Part shown: piece after piece, positions 22,534-32,976 of the stretch
Layout: every line of letters begins with the position of its first letter
How positions within the stretch are numbered: position 1 is the stretch's first letter
NCBI GenBank assembly: GCA_030180135.1
Contig: CM058238.1
Location: forward strand, 47,705,765 to 47,769,764
Origin: Orychophragmus violaceus
Lineage: Eukaryota; Streptophyta; Magnoliopsida; Brassicales; Brassicaceae
Direction of reading: 5' to 3'
DNA length: 64,000 nt
The notes under the pieces: generated by a model
The model's input: only the letters and a program-made list of their open reading frames with translations
What the model was told of the DNA's origin: nothing
Databases searched by the model: none
Position numbers and translations under genes: made by a program

Positions 22534-23424
22534 ATGAATAGCACAAACAATCAAAACACTTTCTCGATCCGGTCTGTCCTTGAGATGGACAAACTGAACG
22601 GATCAAATTTCTTGAATTGGTCGCGGAACCTGAGGCTAGTCCTCAGGCAGGAGAGAAAGGACTATGTCCTTGAAAGAGCTCTCCCCGAGAGGATCGGGTC
22701 CAATGCCTCTCATGCAGTATATGATGCTTGGAATAAGCATTATAATGATGCGGTAGATGTGCGTGGTCTGATATTGGCTACCATGGACTCAGATTTGCTG
22801 AAGCAATATGAGAACATGGAGTCGCCAATAGAGATGATCAGCAGCCTGAAATTGAAATTTCAGGGGCAGGTAAGAGTGGAGAGATACCAGTTGGTTAAGT
22901 TTCTCACTAGCTGCAAGCTACCAAATGATCATCCAGTGAGTCCTCATGTCAGTAAAATGATGGGTTACATTGATAACCTGAGGAAACTGGATTATCCAGT
23001 TAGCCAGGAATTGGCAACTGAGATCATTCTGCAGTCACTGCCGTCAAGCTATGATAAGTTCAGAAGGAACTATATCAAGAAAGGCTTAACGAAGACGCTG
23101 ACTGAACTGCATGATATGCTCAAGACAGTTGAGCCAAACGTGAAGAGTACCCTGTACAATCTCGTAATGGAGAAGGGTAGGTTTACTAAACCTAGTGCTG
23201 ACAAGGGTGAAGACAAAGTTGTCCAGATTTTGAATCATGGCAAGCGTGTGTCTTCTGAGCCCGAGTCAGATACATCTTACGTTGGTAAGTGCTGCTACTG
23301 TAAAGAGACTGGGCATTGGAAGAGAGATTGCATTAAATTCATGGAAGATTATGAGGAGTTGAAGTTGATGTATGAGACTACTTCCTCAGGTATTCATGTT
23401 ATTACTTCAAGTTATACCTTATAG
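22534..23424 (+). CDS. gag: Gag protein of copia B (296 aa)
   Basis: Gag forms the cytoplasmic virus-like particle that packages element RNA. Residues 1-240 match the copia Gag family (LNGSNFLNWSRNLRLVLRQE near the start). A zinc knuckle C-x2-C-x4-H-x4-C is formed by C253, C256, H261 and C266. The start is the first ATG after the leader and aligns with the starts in D and E. The frame stops with TAG at 23422-23424, exactly before the protease segment VLDTGCGTDIC, which remains readable downstream. In element D the same codon is AAG. The stop therefore gives a free-standing Gag, whether by chance or by selection. Amino-acid conservation with D and E suggests it worked until recently. Confidence 0.9.
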   Translation: MNSTNNQNTFSIRSVLEMDKLNGSNFLNWSRNLRLVLRQERKDYVLERALPERIGSNASHAVYDAWNKHYNDAVDVRGLILATMDSDLLKQYENMESPIEMISSLKLKFQGQVRVERYQLVKFLTSCKLPNDHPVSPHVSKMMGYIDNLRKLDYPVSQELATEIILQSLPSSYDKFRRNYIKKGLTKTLTELHDMLKTVEPNVKSTLYNLVMEKGRFTKPSADKGEDKVVQILNHGKRVSSEPESDTSYVGKCCYCKETGHWKRDCIKFMEDYEELKLMYETTSSGIHVITSSYTL

Positions 23425-25960
23425 GTATTGGATACTGGTTGTGGCACTGATATTTGTTATAATATGCAGAGCCTGAGCAACAGTAGAACGTTGAAGGAAG
23501 GGCAAGTGGAACTGCGTGTCTGGAAGGAGCTATGGATGCTGCCTCAGCCGTAGGGTTTTCACTTGTAGATGCCTTTGAGGCTTGGTTTTGTATTAAATAA
23601 TTGCTACAATGTACCTGCTTTAAGCAGAGTTGTCTTTCACTTTCTTTTAAGAATTTGAATGTTTTCATTTTGATAAAGACAAATTTTGTTCTTTTGATCT
23701 TAATGAAATATTAATTGTAGCACCCTATTCAAGGAATGGGTTTTATATCTTAAACCAAAGAATGCCTAAATGTAACATAAATACCGAATTGGTTTAAATC
23801 TGATGAATTAAACCTGATTTTTCTTGGCATAAATGTTTTGGTCAAATAGAGTAAGTCGGATTCAGAAACCCCATAGTCATGGACTTTTGGGCTCATTTGA
23901 TTGGATATCTTATGAGACTTGAATTCTGCTTACTGGACCAAAAGACAAAGGGCCCATCTTAGCCGAGCTAGAGAAAGGCCCAAAGGCTTATTGGAGATTG
24001 AACATACTCATGTATGTGGTCCGATGAGCAGTTATGCCAGAGAAAAATTTCTTGTACTTCATTGTCTCTACTGATTACTTCAGTGAGTATGACTGTGTTC
24101 ATTTGATGAGACACAAGTCGGAATTCTTTGATATGATCGAAAGAATCCAGAATGAGGTATAGAATCTGAGTGACAGAAGTATTGAGACTCTGGATTAGAT
24201 CACGAGTGAGAATACTTAAGTCATTGATGGTGTGATCATCTGAATGAGTGTGAAGTCGTTTCACATCTCATTTCTCCTGAAAACCTGGAGGTGTTTCTGT
24301 GAGAAAGAATCAGATCTTATTAGAAATGATTAAAGATGAGTCACACGAATCTTCCATGATATTCTTTAAGAATAACGCTCTAGAAATATCTAAGTTTACG
24401 CTGAAATAGTTCCACCAATATCAGTTGAAAGACACCACATAAATGTGGATTGGAATCGATCCAATTCGTCTTTACTGAGTATTTGTAGTTGTGCTGCTTC
24501 GCGTGGTTGTCCTAGGGAAACCAAGGCTTGTTACTTTTACGTCCATTCTGTTTTCTAAGAAGGGAAGTTACTTTCCAAGAAGAACAGTGGGAGTAAAAGT
24601 ATAACTCGAAGAAATTCGAGAAATACAGGAGGCTGCTCAACCTGTTGAGGGAGAGCAGCGGATGGATTTACAGATTTCTGTAGAATCTACACCTGTAGAG
24701 CCTGAAGTTCGCAGATCTGGTTGAATCCGTCACTAATCCGAGAGTGATTTCTCGTGATTAGTTACAGAACCAGATGATCATTGAAAGTTCGCATGATCTG
24801 ATGATCATTGAAAGCGACGAACCTGCGAAATTCAAAGAAGCGAAAGTGAGCCCGGACTCCGAAAAATTACACTATGTGTAAGTTAGCTTCATTGATCCAT
24901 TCATGGATGGAAGCAAACAAATCGGAGTTGGGATCTTCATTCTGTTGAAGTAGTCAAGTTTTTGACTTGAACAGGAACGAAGTGGAACTGTGCGTTTACT
25001 AATAGATAAATGGGAGCGATGTTGCATTTCTCATAATGTATGTCGATGACATACTGATTCTCGAAAATAACGTCCCAATGCTGCAGTCGGTAAAGGACTG
25101 CTTTGGGAGTTGGTTTTATGATTGACATTGGTAAAGCCACGTATGTTCTTGGATTTTGGATCTAAAGATAGAGATCCAAAAGAGCTGGTAGGACAAAGTC
25201 AGGATTCTTAAATTGACAAAGTCCTACACGTTTTCAGCATTCCAAGAAGGGTTTTATGCCAATGTCACATGGCATTACGTTAAGCAAGATACAGTGTCCT
25301 ACGATAACTGCTGAGCTTAAATACATGGATGAGATTCCATATGCGTCGGCAATTGGATCTATCATGTACGCCATGAAACGTACTTGTTTGATGTTGTTTT
25401 AATGTTAAGTAAGACAAGTAAAGACCAGTCAAATCCAGCAAAGAATCACTGGATTGCCGTAAATAATATCCTAAAGTATTCAAGGAATACTAAGGATAAA
25501 TTCTTGATTTACGAAGAAAGTGAGGTGCTACAAGTCGATAGAGTCTGAAAGGCAAGTTTCCAATAGACAAAGATAATTCCCGGTCACAGTCCGGCTATAT
25601 CTTGTGTCTGTATGGCGGTGCAAGGCACTGTTGCTGACTCCATGACTTAAGCTGAACATTTCGCAGCTTGAGAAGCGGCGAAAGAGGTTGTTTGGATAGA
25701 AGAGTTCATCACTGAACTTGATGTGATTCACAGCATAGATGAGACTAGCTGCACATCAGAGATCCAAACACCTTGAGGATAGGTATAACCTATTCCGTGA
25801 GATAAATGACAGAGATGTTAAGTAGATAAGCAAGTTTCATCAAATGAGAACGTTGCTAATCTATTAACGAAGCCACTCCTTAGGCCTAAGCACGAGTCGC
25901 GGACTGTAGCTGTAGGATGAGTGAAATTAAGATGTAGTCTTAATTTCAGTGGGAGTTTGT
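23425..25960 (+). pseudogene. Decayed pol region of copia B
   Basis: Remnants appear in the right order. A protease DTG segment lies at about 23428-23520. Integrase pieces include LYFIVSTDYFSEYDCVHLM-type sequence near 24045-24110. The reverse transcriptase motif YVDD is at 25039-25050. RNase H and C-terminal pieces run from about 25560 to 25915. Frames change repeatedly, and large parts of integrase and reverse transcriptase are shortened relative to the intact frame of E. The same decayed layout is found in D (43977-46700), so the decay predates the latest insertions. It cannot encode a polymerase. Confidence 0.85.
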
Positions 25961-26747
25961 AAAGGGCTTTATTTAGTTGTTTTGAAAGGTTCATGTAAAC
26001 ATAATATTTTATGTTTATGAAATTTATGATTTCTGGATTATTTTAACTGTGATATAAATAATCGTTCCAAAATGATTCATGTCATTATATATGGGCCATC
26101 GAAGTACATGAGTAGACTTGATCCTGAAACCCCATATTTAACGAAATGACATAAATCATAGTGTCCATAGTCGAAGGTTGTTGAAATTGGAACACCAACA
26201 ACCACTTGAGACTAGATTGTGTTGAGACTTATGACCAAGTTTCGAGGGGTCATAGATGCGCGGCATCAAAGTCGACACATAGGTATATGTAGGGGAGCAT
26301 ATGACCGGACATGGCCCGCTGATGAGAACTCTACAAGATATTAATATCTGTGTCATAAGAGGTTCTCATATACGACTATAGAGTATAGTCCTTAGACCTG
26401 AGTTCGCATGCATGTGGCTGCACATGGAGTGATGCGCTTTGATCATTGTCTAACACTGTTTCGTAACTGGGAGCTATAAGGACCTTGGTTGGGTGTATTA
26501 TAAAGTGTGTAGTTCATAGTGATGGAACAAGACGGGATTTGTCCCTGCCGTTTAACGGAGGTAATATCTCTAGGCCAATCGGAGACTTGATAGCTGGTAA
26601 GAGAGTGGCCACTCCCAAACGGACTTGCCCAAGTCGTTTGAATTGTCAGTATCAAATCTGGTCCGATTAAAATGGTCTGGCTATATAAGGATGACACACA
26701 TCTTGCCTTATGCCAGATCGAGATATTGAGACAAAAGGATTAGGGAA

Positions 26748-26833
26748 TGTAGGATTCCAGTACAATCGGGAGATTGTTGGGAATGTCCTGTGTAGGATTC
26801 CAGTACAAGTGGGAGATTGTTGGGAATGTCCTG
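26748..26833 (+). repeat. 43-bp tandem duplication over polypurine tract and LTR start
   Basis: The segment beginning TGTAGGATTCCAG occurs at 26748-26790 and again at 26791-26833. Each copy holds the PPT-like stretch and the first 16 LTR bases (TGTTGGGAATGTCCTG). The inner copy has AATCGGGAGAT, the outer AAGTGGGAGAT. The outer one borders the complete 3' LTR. The span 25960-26747 is untranslated 3' sequence with no gene. Confidence 0.85.
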
Positions 26834-27499
26834 AAATCTACCGTACTATCTCTAGAAAGTATGATAAATGTCGAGATCAGACATAAGTCATAAATACTGG
26901 GTGATCATGATGGCTTGCTAGAGTCCGCTCTTGATCTATAAGTTTAGGACTTATTACCAGTATTGTATGATCCCAAAGGGTCACACACCATAGCTAACGG
27001 GAAAGTTAAGATGGAATTAATACGGTGAGATGCTAAGGCATTTACTGTATTTGTACAGAGAGTTGGGCAGACAACAAATGGGCTTTTGTCTGATTTGTGT
27101 CTTGGGCCCAAAAGTCTAATGGACCATTAGTTTAATTAATTAATTAAACTTGGTCCCATTAGTGAATAAAAGAGATTGCAACATGGGTATTGAAACCCTA
27201 AGCCATTTTGGCGATTTCTGGTGGTGGCCGCAGGGCCTCTCGCTCTCCAATCTCTCTCTCTGTTGATCATCCATCCGGTCTAGCAGCCACCCCGGCTTGT
27301 AAGAGTGTGGATACCAAAGGAGGAACAGGTACCATCTGTTCTAGCTGATCTCATCATTACCATCCATCATCCGCTGCAATCTGAAAGGTAGTGATCAGGT
27401 TTGCTTTATGATTCATTTGACGAGAATCTAGATCTGTTTAAGGATTTGTGTTAGGTTGTAATTGAGAATTAAACCATGGAAAACACCCATAATCCTTCA
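26818..27499 (+). repeat. 3' LTR of copia B
   Basis: It is the partner of 20445-21126, with the same length and near-identical sequence, ending ATCCTTCA before the TAATT target duplication. Confidence 0.92.
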
Positions 27500-27565
27500 T
27501 AATTAATATTCTCCATGTCTCTCATTTAATGTGTAATCAAAAATCACAAGCCTACCAAATGAAAC

Positions 27566-29236
27566 TGTAATGGCCCTGCCCGGCTCGTTTTAAAAATTTT
27601 GGAAAAGAAGAAAGAAAGCCCAAATCCAAGCCCAAGCTCATCTTCTATTTCTGAAAACCCTAGGGCTTCCTTCTCAATTCCCCTATTTAAAAGAGCCTCC
27701 ATCCTTTTAAAAAAGCAGAAGAAGAGATTTCCGGCGAAACTCTGCCCCTCTCCCGTCGCAGCCACCAACCTCCAAGCCCAGATCTGTAGCTCCTCCATCG
27801 TTTGACGGCGAAGGAAATCCCGAAACCTCGTTTTCAGATCTGTTTTCTTTCAACCAGAGATCTAAAACCTCCATATTATGGGAAATCTGATACCACCATC
27901 GCGTTCCTCTCAACGAGACGAAGCCATAGCTGCAAACCGCACCTCCATAGCTGCCCGGACTCGCCCACACTCGGTAGAAGAAGATTCACTGGTTTCTCCA
28001 CGCACCGCCGCCTCCCGCCGTCACGCGCCGCTGTCGTTTTCCAGACCTCTGCCGCCGCCGATAACCGGAGCTGCCGCCGCCGATAACCGGAGCTGCCGCC
28101 GAGTCAACTCTACCGGCGACCGAGTCAACTCGGTTGACCGGGTCGAGTTGACCGGGTCGGTTGACTGGGTCTGGTTGACCGGGTCGGGTCGTTGACCGGT
28201 TCAGTTGGTCAGTCCTGTTCAATCCAATTCGGTCCGGTTTAACCTGGTTTGATCCAATTCCCAATTTCAATTTTGGTTTGGTCCAATTCCAAATTAATTT
28301 CCGGTTTAGGTCGGTTAAGCTGGTTTGAGCTGGGTATTTTCAATGGATCATAACTAGCTCATCCCAAGCCCGATTTAAGCAAATCAAAAGCCTATCTCAC
28401 TCAATTTTTCGTCCTCTTTCCAGATCGGACGTCTGTTTGGGCTGATGAACTTCTTAAATTACCGTTTTTCCCTTCTTTGGCCAAGGTGAGGATCAGTTTG
28501 ACCCTTGCCTATTCCATTTCAATTCCGGACACGAGTCCTTCGTTAATGTCGTCTTTCCTAGGTAGTTTAGGATTAGTAATGTGCACTATGTGATTGATTG
28601 TTGAACGTAGAATGGCTAGGTTATCACTAAACTGAAAACGTTGCTTGTGTGTGATGGCTATGTATGATAGAACTGTTTTAGGGATTGCGTGGCAGGGTGC
28701 GTATAACGATTTTTGGTACACGTCCTTGATCGTCGGAGGAGGGTCCTGACGAGCCCTCCCATGGTGGTGTGTTGTGGTTCGAAGGTTCGCGAGTCGTTTG
28801 TTTGCTGTGGAAAGTGCGTAATGGTTGGTCCGTGGGTGGGATTAGGGGAAGGCAGCCCTAGTCCGCAACCATAGACATGTAGTTATTTCGTAGGTTGATT
28901 GTAATGTGCCTTCGGGCATTGCGTGCAAGGTGATATTAGCTTAGAACTTGTTTCGTAGTTGTGTGGCGTAAGCCGGGATCGCGGACTCCTTTGTCCGCCC
29001 TCACTGGGTAATTTTGTTTGAAAAAATTACTCAGGCCTCTCTTTTCCTTTCTCGTGCCCTTTTCCCCGCAGGTCCGGATGCAGGATTGACGATCGATCGA
29101 TGCTATTGGTGGATTTGAACCAAAGAAAGAGCGCAGGGTTCCTGGGACCAGATTGAGAAGGCAGCTGGTTGGACTGCTCCGGTTCAACGGGTGCCCTAAT
29201 GCCGAGTCTCCGGTTCGCCGGGAGACGGGTGTTACA
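27566..29236 (+). repeat. 5' LTR of the LARD-like element
   Basis: The LTR starts TGTAATGGCCCTGCC and ends GACGGGTGTTACA. Short open frames inside (for example 27802-28086 and 27878-28195) come from its GC-rich block and are not taken as genes. A minisatellite of GTTGACCGGGTCG-like units lies at about 28110-28215. Confidence 0.88.
28110..28215 (+). repeat. GTTGACCGGGTCG minisatellite in the LTR
   Basis: Seven or so imperfect 12-15 bp units of GTTGACCGGGTCG and shortened forms occur in tandem. The 3' LTR has a similar array at about 31565-31665. The GC-rich array contrasts with the AT-rich surroundings. Confidence 0.75.
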
Positions 29237-29239
29237 ATT

Positions 29240-29251
29240 TGGTATCAGAGC
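29240..29251 (+). promoter_or_regulatory. Primer-binding site of the LARD-like element
   Basis: TGGTATCAGAGC, three bases after the LTR, is complementary to the initiator tRNA-Met 3' end. Confidence 0.88.
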
Positions 29252-31013
29252 CTGGTTAAGGTCCCCCAGTGCCGTCTTGGGGGATCAGCTTTCGTTGTTT
29301 TCCCAAAACCTATTTTCAAAAAATTTCAAATGTGTTTGCGAAATTTTATAAAATGGTTACTTTGCGAAATGTTTTTCAAGCGCCAATTATATCCTCGATA
29401 ATTCTCCGCATTGGACCTAGTTTAATTAGATTTTCCTCGCAGGTTGGGGGTTGTTGTCTTTAGACCTTAGTGGTGCTACTGCCTGTAAGATGTGTGCTGA
29501 GACGTATGTCGTGATGTGTGCCGTGAGGTGTATGTTGGGATGTATGTTGTGGTGTGCGCCTACAGGGCAGTCGGTACTAATGAGGTGTGTATTGGGGGTC
29601 ATCGTCTGTTCGGAGCGTTGCTCAACCAAGCGTGCGAGGCCGATCAAGATGTGGAGACATTCACCGGAGAGACTAATGCGGGAATGTAGAAGAGAGTTGC
29701 AAGAATTACAAGAAGTGCTAGAAGAGTTGCAAGAGGCGTTGGGGAAGCTGCAAGGAGTGCTACATGAGCTGCATGAGGTCGATGGAAAGACCGGATTGCA
29801 AGGAGGCCATTTGGAAGTGGCGATGTTCCGACTGGATTAAGAGTTAGGAGTTGCTTGGATCACAAGGATCAACATGAAACTGTCCAAACATATTCTAAGT
29901 ATGGAATCTTGGAATCGGTTTGTGACATCAACTTCAATGAGTTATGGACGGCTCGTTGAAGATTGATCAAGCTGGAAGCTGGAGAAGATCTTCGTGGTAC
30001 GACATGCTCGAGATACAACGGAGGGACTGAAAAGGAAACAGACTGCCCTGGGGTTCTTTGTGGATTACTGGAGCAGCTAATGGAGTTCCTCAAGATGGAA
30101 AGAAGATCGCAAAAGTGTTTTGGGTAATGGAGTTGTGGCATTTGGAATTGTCTGGCAAGCGGGACTTTGGTAATTAGTAGCTAAAGTGGACAAAGCTGTT
30201 TATTGGAAATGGAAATCCAACGGAAGAGTGTTAGGAAAACACTATGAAGGATTGGAAAGAAGCTGCAAGGAATAGCAAAAGAGGGAAAGTCTAATGGGGA
30301 AGGAAACAAAGGATAGTGTTTGGAAAGCACTTCATTTGGATCACAAGGTAGGAAACCTTGAGCTGGAAGTCAGATTGGAAACCGGTCTGGGAATTAGAGT
30401 GCGCAGCGGAAGCGTGGTAGGTCATTCCCCACAAGTCAGATTGGAAGCTGGTTTGGAAATCAGAGTGCGCAGCGGAAGCATGGTGGGTCGTTCCCCACAA
30501 GTCAGGTAGCTATAATGGACATGGTTAACCTCATCGTTCACCAAGGGAAAGCAAGGATGATGGTTTGTGCTACAGTCAAAACCATAATGCACGGTAATGG
30601 AAAACCGTCAAAGAGAATCCATTTGGAAGTGGATGATGCAATATGGCACGGAAATGGAAACCATTGAGGAGAACTGGTTTGAAGCGGAGCATCTCATTCA
30701 TGTATTAGAACCACTCGAGGGACGAGTGTTGTTTCTAAACGTTGGAGACCGACCCTAATGGACATGGGCGGTAACATGTGGCGTTTGCGTTGCATTTTGG
30801 AAGCTGCTAATGGATTGGTACCAAGGAGAAGGACACTTCGGAGTGTGGTTGGAAATAAGGGGGGGGGAGAAGCAGTCTTCAGGAAGCAAAGACAAGATCT
30901 TTTCAAGCGGGCAAGCGATCAAGTTCAGTTTCAGCTTAGCGAAGTTGTGAAGTGCTGCTGGTAAGGAGTTGCAGTGGAGATCCCTCGCCACAGACTTCGG
31001 GACGAATTCTTTT
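29252..31013 (+). other. Non-coding interior of the LARD-like element
   Basis: The longest frame (29451-29840, 129 aa) has a Leu/Glu/Gln-rich stretch (LQELQEVLEELQEALGKLQ) that would form a short coiled coil, but no zinc knuckle, protease, RT or integrase motif. A second frame (30294-30509, 71 aa) contains two 22-residue repeats. Neither is recognised, and they may be chance frames. AAGG- and GGAA-rich sequence dominates. Confidence 0.5.
30369..30500 (+). repeat. Two 66-bp tandem repeats in the LARD-like interior
   Basis: Copies at 30369-30434 and 30435-30500 begin GTCAGATTGGAA and share GAGTGCGCAGCGGAAGC. The period is a multiple of three. In the frame 30294-30509 it gives VRLETGLGIRVRSGSVVG and VRLEAGLEIRVRSGSMVG. 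Confidence 0.85.
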
Positions 31014-31025
31014 AAGGGGAGGAGA
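31014..31025 (+). promoter_or_regulatory. Polypurine tract of the LARD-like element
   Basis: AAGGGGAGGAGA stands two bases before the 3' LTR, the expected plus-strand primer position. Confidence 0.85.
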
Positions 31026-31027
31026 TC

Positions 31028-32638
31028 TGTAATGGCTCTGGCCCTGGTCGTTTTAAAAATTTTGGAAAAGAAGAAAGAAAGCCCAAATCCAAACCCAAGC
31101 TCACCTTCTATTTCTGAAAACCCTAAGGCTTCCTTCTCAATTCCCCTATTTAAAGGAGCCTCCACCCTTTGATAAAAGCAGAAGAAGAAGTTTCCAGCGA
31201 AGCTCTGTCCCTCTCCCGTCACAGCCACAAACCTCCACGCCCAGATCTGTAGCTCCTTCATCGTTTGACGTTGAAGGTAATCCTGAAACCTCGTTTTCAG
31301 ATCTGTTTCCTTTCAAACCGAGATCTAAAACCTCCGTATCTTTTTATCCGTGATGAATCTGGAAAATCCGATACCACCATCGCGTTCCTCTCGACAAGAC
31401 GAAGCCGTAGACGCAAACCGCACCTCCATAGCTGCCTGGACGCGCCCGCACTCACCAGAAGAAGATTTGTCGGTTTCTCCATGCGCCGCCGCCGTCCGCC
31501 GTCACGCGCCCCCGTCGTTCGCCGGAGCTCCCCGCCGCCGATCATCGGAGCCGCCGCCGAGTCAACTCGGCCGGCGACCGAGTTAACTCGGTTGACCGTG
31601 TCAGGTTGACCGGGTCGGGTTAACCGGGTCGGGTTGTTGACCGGTTCGGTTGACCCGGTTTAGTCGGTCATTCCGGTTCAATCCAATCCGGTCCGGTTTA
31701 ACCTGGTTTGATCCAATTCCCAATTTCAATTTCAGTTTGGTCCAATTTCAAATTAATTTCTAGTTTAGGTCAGTTAAGCTGGTTTGAGCGTGGTATCTTA
31801 CTCGATTTTTCATCCTCTTTCCAGATCTGACGCCCGTTCGGGCTGATGAACTTCTTAAATTACCGTTTCGCCCTTCTTTGGCCAAGGTGAAGATCAGTTT
31901 GACCCTTGCCTATTCCATTTCAATTCCGGACACGAGTCCTTCATTAATGTCGTCTTTCCTAGGTATTTTTGGATTAGTAATGTGCACTATGTGATTGATT
32001 GTTGAACGTAGAACGGCTAGGTTATCACTAAACTGAAAACGTTGTTTGTGTGTGATGGCTATGTATGATAGAACTCTTTTTAGGGATTGCGTGGCAGGGC
32101 GCGTATAACGAGTTTGGGTACGCGTCCTTGATCATCAGAGGTGGGTCCTGACGAGCCTTTCCGTGGTGGTGTATTGTGGTTCGAAGGTTCGCGAGCCGTT
32201 TGTTTGCTGTGGAAAGGGCGTAATGGCCGGTCCGTGGGTGGGATTAGGGGAAGGCAGCCCTAGTCGGGAACCATAGACATGTAGTTGTTTCGTAGGTTGA
32301 TTGTAATGTGCCTTCGGGCATTGCGTGCAAGGTGATATTAGCTTAGAACTTGTTTCGTAGTTGTGTGGCGTAAGCTGGGATCGCGGACTCCTTTGTCCAC
32401 CCTCACTGGGTAATTTTGTTTGAAACAATTACTCAGGCCTCTCTTTTCCTTTCTCGTGCCCTTTTCCCCGCAGGTCCGGATGCAGGATTGACGATCGATT
32501 GATGCTATTGGTGGATTTGAACCGAAGAAAGAGGGCAGGATTCCTGGGACCAGATTTAGAAGGCAGCTGGTTGGACCATTCCGGTTCAACGGGTGCCCTA
32601 ATGACGCGTCTCCGGTTCGCCGGGAGACGGGTGTTACA
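31028..32638 (+). repeat. 3' LTR of the LARD-like element
   Basis: It pairs with 27566-29236. Compared with that copy it lacks a block of about 60 bases (present near 28345-28405), gains a short insert near 31340, and has many substitutions. It ends GTGTTACA at 32638, right beside the 3' side of the F-box-like gene. Confidence 0.88.
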
Positions 32639-32789
32639 GAAAAGTTCAGAACAAGATTGGAGAACAAAAAGACAAAAGACCAGTGCACGGTTCTATGTCT
32701 CTGAGGCTACATGAAAGCAAACGACAAACCAGTATACGATTTAAGGGCTCAGGGGCTACACCATGACAAAAGACAAAATCATTGTAAAG

Positions 32790-32976
32790 AAATTAAACAC
32801 CCTTATCATGGGCAACAATCGAGAGATACATTCCAGAGATACAAAATACGATATTTTATATAAAAAGAGTACTCTGAGATGTTCTTCAAAAAAAGAGTAC
32901 TACATAACCGAAAAATTAAAAACAAAAACCAGAGTACGAGAAAAGAAACTAAACACCCTGATCAGGGGCAACAATC
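32790..32976 (-). repeat. Partial duplication of the F-box-like gene 3' end
   Basis: The block at 32946-32976, covering the last codons and stop of the F-box-like gene, reads ACACCCTGATCAGGGGCAAC. It recurs at 32790-32820 with a few changes (ACACCCTTATCATGGGCAAC). The 156-base spacing suggests a tandem duplication of the gene tail. The rest of 32639-32948 holds no other feature. Confidence 0.6.

Larger units (their letters stand above)
20445..27499 (+). mobile_element. Ty1/copia LTR retrotransposon B, Gag-only non-autonomous copy
   Basis: The 7055 bp element has LTRs 20445-21126 and 26818-27499 (682 bp each, TGTTGGGAAT to ATCCTTCA). It is flanked by TAATT on both sides (20440-20444, 27500-27504). 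The LTRs look identical except for one base seen by eye (GGGCCC versus GGTCCC in the 3' copy), so insertion is recent. Gag is intact; pol is riddled with stops and deletions. The LTR is clearly the same family as that of element E. Confidence 0.92.
27566..32638 (+). mobile_element. Large non-autonomous LTR retrotransposon (LARD-like)
   Basis: The 5073 bp element has long LTRs (27566-29236, 1671 bp; 31028-32638, 1611 bp; TGTAATGGC to GTGTTACA), a tRNA-Met primer site and a polypurine tract. The 1.8 kb interior shows no gag or pol motif. Flanks are GAAAC (27561-27565) and GAAAA (32639-32643), a 4 of 5 match to a target duplication. The LTRs differ by several indels, including one of about 60 bases, and many substitutions, so the copy is older than copia B. 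Its LTR matches the fragment at 4712-5432, which adjoins a gypsy gag relic. It is probably a deletion derivative of a Ty3/gypsy family. Confidence 0.85.

Noticed and set aside
27802..28270. Overlapping open frames in the 5' LTR (and 31265-31609 in the 3' LTR)
   Set aside because: They arise from the GC-rich LTR segment and the minisatellite, differ between the two LTRs, and show no domain.
30369..30500. Direct repeats considered as a CRISPR array
   Set aside because: Two adjacent 66-bp copies without spacers in a plant genome; a simple tandem repeat.
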